Below, one piece after another: positions 59,129 through 64,000 of a DNA stretch of 64,000 nucleotides; within the stretch, counting starts at the first letter, position 1, and each line of letters opens with the position of its first letter. The position numbers were made by a program, and so were the translations under genes. Under the pieces are notes generated by a model that made no database searches, was not told where the DNA came from, and saw nothing but the letters and a program-made list of their open reading frames with translations. This DNA is from Mycolicibacterium phlei (GTDB lineage: Bacteria; Actinomycetota; Actinomycetes; Mycobacteriales; Mycobacteriaceae): assembly GCF_001583415.1 (NCBI RefSeq), contig NZ_CP014475.1, positions 5,146,001 through 5,210,000 on the forward strand. Reading direction: 5' to 3'.

Positions 59129-59563
59129 ATGGACAAGATCGATGAGCTATACGCGCGAGAGTCGATCAGGGACCTGATCAACCGGTACTGCATCGAGGCC
59201 GACCGCGGGCGCCTCGACGCTGTCCAGAATCTGTTCGCCGACAACGGCGTTTACGTGTTCAGCGGACGGGAGTACACCGGCAGGCAGGGCATCGTCGAAC
59301 TGTTCACCGAAAGCGGCAGGCGCGTGCAGGCCGCGGGTCTGAAGGCCCGAGCATGGCACAACGTGACCTCGAGCGCCGTCGACGTCACCGGCGACACCGC
59401 GACCGCGCGTACCTACGTCGTGGTGCTGGTCGCCGGCGCCGCCGACCACTGGGGGTACTACGACGATGAGTTCCGCTGTGTGGACGGTCGTTGGTTCATC
59501 GCTCGGCGTGAGTTCAAGCTGCAGGGCTTCGTCCCCGGCGGGATTGGTGAGGTGCTGAAGTGA
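59129..59563 (+). CDS. SnoaL-like (NTF2 fold) protein 2
   Basis: 144 residues from ATG 59129 with AAGGAG upstream; an in-frame GTG at 59096 is an unlikely earlier start. SnoaL_4-type domain: IDELYARESIRDLINRYCIEADRGRLDAVQNLFADNGVYVF, then WHNVTSSAVDVTGDTATARTYVVV and WFIARREFKLQGF. Similar domains serve as dehydratase- or isomerase-like partners in steroid and aromatic pathways. Its stop overlaps the GTG start of CoA-transferase 2. Confidence 0.87.
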   Translation: MDKIDELYARESIRDLINRYCIEADRGRLDAVQNLFADNGVYVFSGREYTGRQGIVELFTESGRRVQAAGLKARAWHNVTSSAVDVTGDTATARTYVVVLVAGAADHWGYYDDEFRCVDGRWFIARREFKLQGFVPGGIGEVLK

Positions 59564-60756
59564 AACCTGGTCCCCTCAACGGAATCCGAATCCTCGACGT
59601 CTCGTGGGTCGGCGTCGGATGCATCGCGACCTGGCTCCTTGCCGACCTGGGCGCGGAAGTGATCAAGATCGAGCCGGTCAACGGCTCAGACAATCTGCGG
59701 ACGCTGGCCCCGCACGTCGACGGGGTCGGCATCAATCACCTGGTGTTCGACCGGTACAAGAAGAGCCTGCCGCTCGATCTGCGCACCGAGGCCGGCCGGG
59801 AGGCCTTCCGCGCCGTGGCCGACACCGCGGATGCGGTCATCGAGGGCATGCGAACGGGCGTCGCCGACCGGCTCGAAATCGGTGCCAGTGCACTGCGCGC
59901 GCGCAATCCGCGCCTCACATACATCACCCTGCCCGGGTACGGCTCGGGCGGACCGTTGTCCTCGGTCGCGGGCCACGACATCAACTTCGACGCCGTCGCC
60001 GGGCTCCTGTCCCTGACCTGGCCCGGTCCCGCAGGGCCGCCCATGGTGCAGGCCTCCGACTACTTCGGTGCGACACTGGCCGCGCTTGCCACGATCACCG
60101 GCGTCCTTCAGGCCCGCCAGTCCGGCGAGGGCCTCGCGGCCGAATCCAGTCTGTTCGACGGGGCGCTGTTCTCGATGGTGATTCCCCAGGCACAGCGCCT
60201 GATGCTCGGAGTCGATTTCGGGCCGACCGTCCACCCCCTCATCGGCATGTGGGCCTGCTACAGCGTGTACGAGTGCGCCGACGGCAAGAGCGTCGCGGTC
60301 GGCGCGCTGGAGCCGCACTTCTGGAAGCGCTTCTGCGAGGTCACCGGGTTGGATGACCAAGGGGCACAGTACGATCCGAAGCGGCAGGATTGGCTGCGGG
60401 AGCAGATCGCGAACCTGATGCGTACCCGCACCCGGGACGAGTGGGTGGAGGTCTTCGGCACAGAGGACGTGTGCGCCTCTCCCGTCCTGACGATCGCCGA
60501 GGCGCTCGACCATCCGCATGTGCGGGCACGCGGCAACATCACCAAGGTATCTCATCCCTCGGGTGCCGTCCTGGAGGCGCCCGCAGGCCCGCTGCGTTTC
60601 GATTCCCCCTCTGCCGCAGCAGAACCCGCGCAGGTGCCGCATCTAGGCGAGGGGGCGCGCGAGCTTCTTGCCGAGGTGGGTTACACGGATGAGCGGATCG
60701 ATCAGTTGATCGACGAGGGTGCGGTGTATGCGCCGCGCCGGGGCGACGGCGAATAG
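59560..60756 (+). CDS. CaiB/BaiF (family III) CoA-transferase 2
   Basis: 398 residues from a GTG in GTGA overlap with the SnoaL-like gene. Hallmarks: LNGIRILDVSWVGVGCIATWLLADLGAEVIKIE, DRYKKSLPLDLRTEAG, GMRTGVADRLEIG, and the catalytic Asp (about residue 167) in VQASDYFGAT. It is one of two such enzymes in the island; two CoA exchanges, or a transferase and a racemase, are both plausible. Confidence 0.93.
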   Translation: MKPGPLNGIRILDVSWVGVGCIATWLLADLGAEVIKIEPVNGSDNLRTLAPHVDGVGINHLVFDRYKKSLPLDLRTEAGREAFRAVADTADAVIEGMRTGVADRLEIGASALRARNPRLTYITLPGYGSGGPLSSVAGHDINFDAVAGLLSLTWPGPAGPPMVQASDYFGATLAALATITGVLQARQSGEGLAAESSLFDGALFSMVIPQAQRLMLGVDFGPTVHPLIGMWACYSVYECADGKSVAVGALEPHFWKRFCEVTGLDDQGAQYDPKRQDWLREQIANLMRTRTRDEWVEVFGTEDVCASPVLTIAEALDHPHVRARGNITKVSHPSGAVLEAPAGPLRFDSPSAAAEPAQVPHLGEGARELLAEVGYTDERIDQLIDEGAVYAPRRGDGE

Positions 60757-60758
60757 CC

Positions 60759-61586
60759 ATGGGGAATGAAGAAGTGAGCCCGCTTCTCAAGGACCGAGCC
60801 GTGGTCGTCACCGGTGCCGGCCGCGGCTTGGGCGCCGCATATGCCAAGGCTGCGGCGTCCGAAGGCGCACTGGTGGTCGTCAACGACGTCGACGCCCGGC
60901 AGGCGCAAGACGTAGCGTCCGGCCTGCCCTCCGCGGTGGCCGACTCCTCGGACATCTCCACCTGGGCCGGCGCGCAGTCGGTGATCGACCGGTGCCTGGA
61001 GACGTTCGGCCGGATCGACGGTCTGGTCAACAACGCCGGGATCGTGCGTGTCTCCTGGCCCGAGGAGGCCTCGCCGGAGGATCTCAAGGCGGTCGTCGAC
61101 GTCAACCTGCTCGGTACCGCGTACTGCGGTGTGCTGGCGCTGAAAGCGATGTCCGCCAACGGTGGAGGCGCGATCGTCAACGTCACCTCGGGAGCGCAGT
61201 TCGGCATGCCGGCGGTCGCGGGATACGCGGCCACCAAGGCCGGCATCACCGCACTGACCTACTCCTGGGCCGCGGCCTACGAGCGGACGAACGTCCGGGT
61301 CAACGCGGTCTCTCCGGACGCCATGACACCACTGGCGCAGACTCTCGCGCAGGAGTTCCCCGAGGTGCAGGCGGGAACACATTCGCCCGAGAGCAACGCG
61401 CCGGCGGTTGTCTTCCTGCTGTCGGACCTCGCCCGCGAGGTGAACGGCGAAGTCGTCTTCACCGGCGGTAATCGGCTGGCGCTCATGCAGAGACCACGGA
61501 TCGGCCGGGGCGTGAAGACGGAGGGCGAGTGGACACCGGCCGCGGTCGCAGAGCTTTTCGCCACTAACCAGCCGGGCAACAGCTAG
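60759..61586 (+). CDS. Short-chain dehydrogenase/reductase
   Basis: 275 residues beginning 2 bases after the CoA-transferase stop. TGAGRGLGAAYAKAAASEG (about residues 16-34), VNDVDARQAQ, NNAG at about 92, catalytic NVTSGAQFGMPAVAGYAATKAG. The VFTGGNRLALMQRPRIGRGVKT ending is longer than usual and resembles the SDR group that acts on 3-hydroxyacyl-CoAs. Same operon as CoA-transferase 2 and the thioesterase. Confidence 0.9.
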   Translation: MGNEEVSPLLKDRAVVVTGAGRGLGAAYAKAAASEGALVVVNDVDARQAQDVASGLPSAVADSSDISTWAGAQSVIDRCLETFGRIDGLVNNAGIVRVSWPEEASPEDLKAVVDVNLLGTAYCGVLALKAMSANGGGAIVNVTSGAQFGMPAVAGYAATKAGITALTYSWAAAYERTNVRVNAVSPDAMTPLAQTLAQEFPEVQAGTHSPESNAPAVVFLLSDLAREVNGEVVFTGGNRLALMQRPRIGRGVKTEGEWTPAAVAELFATNQPGNS

Positions 61587-61592
61587 GCGCCG

Positions 61593-62177
61593 ATGACCCT
61601 CTCGCGCGATGGAGCTGCTCAGGTCGATGACGCGTTCGACGGGTTGGTGCTGTCTCTGCGGCGGTTTCAGGCTGCGCTCGCGGCCTCACGACCTCCGATA
61701 GCGTTGGCGGCCGAGATCTCCGACCGCCTCGAAGCCGACGCCGCAACACTTCTGGCCTTCTCCGTTGCTGAGCACGAACGCCCGTTCGGCAACCTCTTCG
61801 ATCGCACCGGGCGGGCGCAGGCGATGTCTCCTCCGTTCAAGTACGAGAGTTTCAGCCGCGACTCTGCCACCGGCACAGTGACATTCAGCGACTTCTATCT
61901 AGGCGGTAACGGCGCTGTGCACGGGGGCGCCGTCCCGTTGATCTTCGACGAGATTCTCGGGTTACTCGCCAACACAGATCGCCCTCGCTCTCGAACTGCG
62001 TACCTCCACGTCGACTACCGGCAGATCACCCCGGTGAACCGGCCATTGAGGATCGACGCCTGGGTCGACCGGGAGGAAGGTCGCAAGCTCTACCTGAAGG
62101 GCGTTCTCCGTGACGACCAACAGCTACTTGCAGAGGCCGAAGGGCTGTTCGTCACGCTCCGGCCCGGGCAACCGTAG
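61593..62177 (+). CDS. PaaI-type hotdog thioesterase
   Basis: 194 residues. Hotdog fold: VTFSDFYLGGNGAVHGGAVPLIFDEILGLLAN (the HGG motif with a downstream Asp) and TAYLHVDYRQITPVNRPLRIDAWVDREEG. It probably releases free acid or recovers CoA from dead-end thioesters. It is last gene of the plus-strand operon and converges on the TetR gene with a 5-base gap. Confidence 0.87.
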   Translation: MTLSRDGAAQVDDAFDGLVLSLRRFQAALAASRPPIALAAEISDRLEADAATLLAFSVAEHERPFGNLFDRTGRAQAMSPPFKYESFSRDSATGTVTFSDFYLGGNGAVHGGAVPLIFDEILGLLANTDRPRSRTAYLHVDYRQITPVNRPLRIDAWVDREEGRKLYLKGVLRDDQQLLAEAEGLFVTLRPGQP

Positions 62178-62182
62178 AACGG

Positions 62183-62836
62183 CTACTGGGCGACTTCCCC
62201 GGCCGGTTGCGGGGTCCAGCGAGCGACCTGCTCGGCGATGGCGTTCTCCACGCCCTCGATGATGCTGTCGATGACGAGATCGAATACCTCTTCCGCGCTG
62301 AGACCCGCGTCCTTCAGCACCTTCGTCATCACCGGACCGGTCGGAACTTCCTTCCGCGCGATCAGGCTCTTGCTCAGGCTCTCGTGCAGCGCGCTACCGA
62401 CGATGAAGTTCTCGATCGCGTCCAACAGTGGCACGATCGCAGCGCTGGGGAGGCCGCCCTGCAGGAGTCGGGTGGCGGCCGCCTCGAATTCCTGAGTGCC
62501 CATGCCGACTTCCTGACGCCGGATCGCTATGGGCACGATCCCGGGATGCGCGGCGAGTGCGTCGCGGTACCGGTTCGCCATGCCCTTCAGCCACTCGCGC
62601 CACGGGAGATCGGGATCAGGGTCGTCGGCCACATCGACGAGCGCCAACTGGGCGGCGCCGATGAGAATCTCGTCCTTGCCGCCGGGGAAGTGGTGGTACA
62701 GCGAGGCCCCGTTGACACCCAGTTCGTCCGCCAGGCGTCGAATGCTGACGCTGTCCAGCCCACCTTCGTCGATGATCCGTAGGGCAGCCTCCAGCACCCC
62801 GCGGCGCGAGATCAAAGGTTTACGTGGACGCGCCAT
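62183..62836 (-). CDS. TetR-family regulator, candidate master of the island
   Basis: 217 residues. N-terminal helix-turn-helix: SRRGVLEAALRIIDEGGLDSVSIRRLADELGVNGASLYHHFPGGKDEIL in outline (about residues 10-60); the C-terminal ligand domain is of the tetracycline-repressor C type. It is the only regulator gene between 26 and 63 kb. A half-conserved AACC-N11 site lies 62 bases before its start, consistent with autoregulation, and the same site type precedes nine other island promoters. The ligand is probably a pathway CoA ester. Confidence 0.9.
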   Translation of the reverse strand: MARPRKPLISRRGVLEAALRIIDEGGLDSVSIRRLADELGVNGASLYHHFPGGKDEILIGAAQLALVDVADDPDPDLPWREWLKGMANRYRDALAAHPGIVPIAIRRQEVGMGTQEFEAAATRLLQGGLPSAAIVPLLDAIENFIVGSALHESLSKSLIARKEVPTGPVMTKVLKDAGLSAEEVFDLVIDSIIEGVENAIAEQVARWTPQPAGEVAQ

Positions 62837-62898
62837 ACCGTAATTCGATTCCTAACTCGGTCCCGCCCCATGTTCCCACGTCACGGGAGCAATCCATT

Positions 62899-62917
62899 AA
62901 CCAAACACCATTCTAGC
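62899..62917 (+). promoter_or_regulatory. Island operator 10 upstream of tetR (degenerate right arm)
   Basis: AACCAAACACCATTCTAGC: left half TTAACCAAAC matches the best site at 58877, right half poor. It is 62 bases before the tetR start. A weaker autoregulatory site is common in TetR regulons. Confidence 0.5.
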
Positions 62918-63119
62918 GGGCTGGGTCCCAGATACCAGTCCTACCGAATTCTCGGGCCTTACCCACCCACGTGGGGCGGCCAGACAGCGTCACCCTACCG
63001 GCTAGCCCCCCACCCGGGAGTCGCGGTAGCGCACCCGCGGGTTGGTGGTCAGCGTGGGCGACGTGCGCCGTCTGCTTCGAGAGGCTGAGTGACATACGCC
63101 AGCCGCCGAAGGAGATCCG

Positions 63120-64000
63120 ATGTCCACGCCCACCACCGCACCCAGTTCCGGACTCGCACCCGCCGCGGTCGAGCGGTTCACCGCCGTCGCCGAGGTCGTC
63201 ACCGACACCGCCGTGCTCACCGAGCGCGGCCGCGACTTCTGGGGAGTCGGCGGGGTCGCCGAACTCATGCTGCGCCCGCACAGTCGCGACGAGATTGCCG
63301 AGATCATGCGCATCGCAACGGAGTTCAACGTTGCGATGGTGCCGCGCGGCGGTGCCTCGAACTGCTCCGGCGGGATGATGGCCGACGGCGGCCGCGTTCT
63401 GCTCGACCTGTCCGGCCTCAACCGCATTCTCGAAGTCGACGTCAAGCGCCGGCGCGCCCGTGTCGAGCCCGGCGTCGTCAACTCCGCCCTGCAGGACCAC
63501 CTGGCACCGTACGGGCTGTGCTTCTCCCCCGACCCGGTGTCGGCACACCTGGCCACCGTCGGCGGCAATCTCATTGAAAACGCCGGTGGGCCACACGCTT
63601 TGAAGTACGGCGTGACCTACAACCACATCCTCGCCGCCGACGTGGTGCTGCCCGACGGCACGACGGTGAGCCTCAGCGCCGACGACACCGGGCCCGATCT
63701 ACTCGGCGTCATCATCGGGTCGGAGGGCACACTGGGCATCGTCACCGAGGTCACCGTCGCGCTGCGCCCGATCGCCCCGGTCACGCACAGCCTGATGGGT
63801 GCGTTCGCCACCGCCCGCGAGGCCGCCGACACCATCGCCGCGGTGATCGCCACCGGGGTGGTGCCCGCCGCAGTCGAATGGCTGGACCGCGACGGCATCA
63901 ACGGGCTGCAGCAGTTCTACGACACCGGCTATCCGTTCGACGCCGACTCCATCGTGCTGATCGACGTCGACGGCACCGCCGAGGAGGTCGCCCGCGACCA
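63120..64000 (+). CDS. FAD-linked oxidase (GlcD/D-lactate dehydrogenase-like), cut by window edge
   Basis: 293 residues are visible from ATG 63120 (GAAGGAG upstream) and the frame is open at the end. FAD-binding PCMH domain: LMLRPHSRDEIAEIMRIATEFNVAMVPRGGASNCSGG, LSGLNRILEVDVKRRRARVEPGV, and the isoalloxazine-contacting PVSAHLATVGGNLIENAGGPHALKYG, then IIGSEGTLGIVTEVTV. Such proteins oxidise D-2-hydroxyacids (glycolate, lactate, 2-hydroxyglutarate). Whether it belongs to the island is unclear: no operator of the island type is adjacent on its side. Confidence 0.9.
   Translation, partial: MSTPTTAPSSGLAPAAVERFTAVAEVVTDTAVLTERGRDFWGVGGVAELMLRPHSRDEIAEIMRIATEFNVAMVPRGGASNCSGGMMADGGRVLLDLSGLNRILEVDVKRRRARVEPGVVNSALQDHLAPYGLCFSPDPVSAHLATVGGNLIENAGGPHALKYGVTYNHILAADVVLPDGTTVSLSADDTGPDLLGVIIGSEGTLGIVTEVTVALRPIAPVTHSLMGAFATAREAADTIAAVIATGVVPAAVEWLDRDGINGLQQFYDTGYPFDADSIVLIDVDGTAEEVARD

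Noticed and set aside
26021-62836. The island as a recently acquired mobile element
   Set aside because: No integrase, transposase, tRNA boundary or direct repeats were seen, and codon usage looks the same high-GC type as the neighbouring genes.

Overview
The window is high-GC DNA from a mycobacterium, most likely a rapid-growing environmental Mycolicibacterium. Evidence: an MmpS/MmpL pair, a complete yrbE-mce operon, a cutinase, a wax-ester synthase (WS/DGAT), a 13E12-type HNH gene behind a mycobacterial LexA box, an NDMA-dependent alcohol dehydrogenase, and widespread 4-base ATGA/GTGA start-stop overlaps. I see no rRNA, tRNA, CRISPR array, transposase, integrase or phage module.

Left part (1-26.0 kb): a mosaic of ordinary mycobacterial genes in short operons. 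In order: mmpS-mmpL, cutinase, RibD-like reductase, HxlR/SDR divergent pair, TesB thioesterase, threonine aldolase, a Tat-type hydrolase divergent from a MarR-MFS operon, an SOS-linked 13E12 HNH gene, SDR, a methyltransferase coupled to an MTHFR-like protein, WS/DGAT, a TetR facing a four-gene membrane operon (two paralogous membrane proteins plus orphan cytochrome-oxidase-type subunits III and IV), a methyltransferase, VOC protein, thioesterase, Rv1733c-like protein, an ECF sigma factor coupled to a YCII/DGPF protein, an unknown gene behind a phased GTAAC repeat, and an amidase.

Right part (26.0-62.8 kb): a dense catabolic island around a dedicated Mce importer. It encodes alpha/beta hydrolase, SDRs, a double acyl-CoA dehydrogenase, 3Fe-4S ferredoxin, cytochrome P450, two MDR alcohol dehydrogenases, a KstD-like flavoprotein, two SnoaL-like proteins, two CaiB-type CoA-transferases, an HMG-CoA-lyase-like enzyme, an aldehyde dehydrogenase, an acyl-CoA ligase, an amidohydrolase, an orphan E1-type 2-oxoacid dehydrogenase, a VOC protein, a flavin reductase fused to an IclR-type effector domain, a thioesterase and a TetR regulator. 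A plausible job is uptake of a hydrophobic (steroid-, terpenoid- or alicyclic-like) compound by Mce, oxidation by P450 and dehydrogenases, CoA activation, beta-oxidation and C-C cleavage. The substrate cannot be read from the sequence.

The main new observation is a 19-bp near-palindrome, AACC-N11-G(A/G)TT, found at ten places, each upstream of an island gene or operon, including the mce operon and the terminal TetR gene. This predicts a single TetR regulon across about 37 kb. Two island genes (the KstD-like gene and the aldehyde dehydrogenase) carry single-base frameshifts, each in a 5-base G/C run, so an assembly error should be excluded before calling them pseudogenes.

The window opens inside the 3' part of mmpL and ends inside an FAD-linked oxidase gene.
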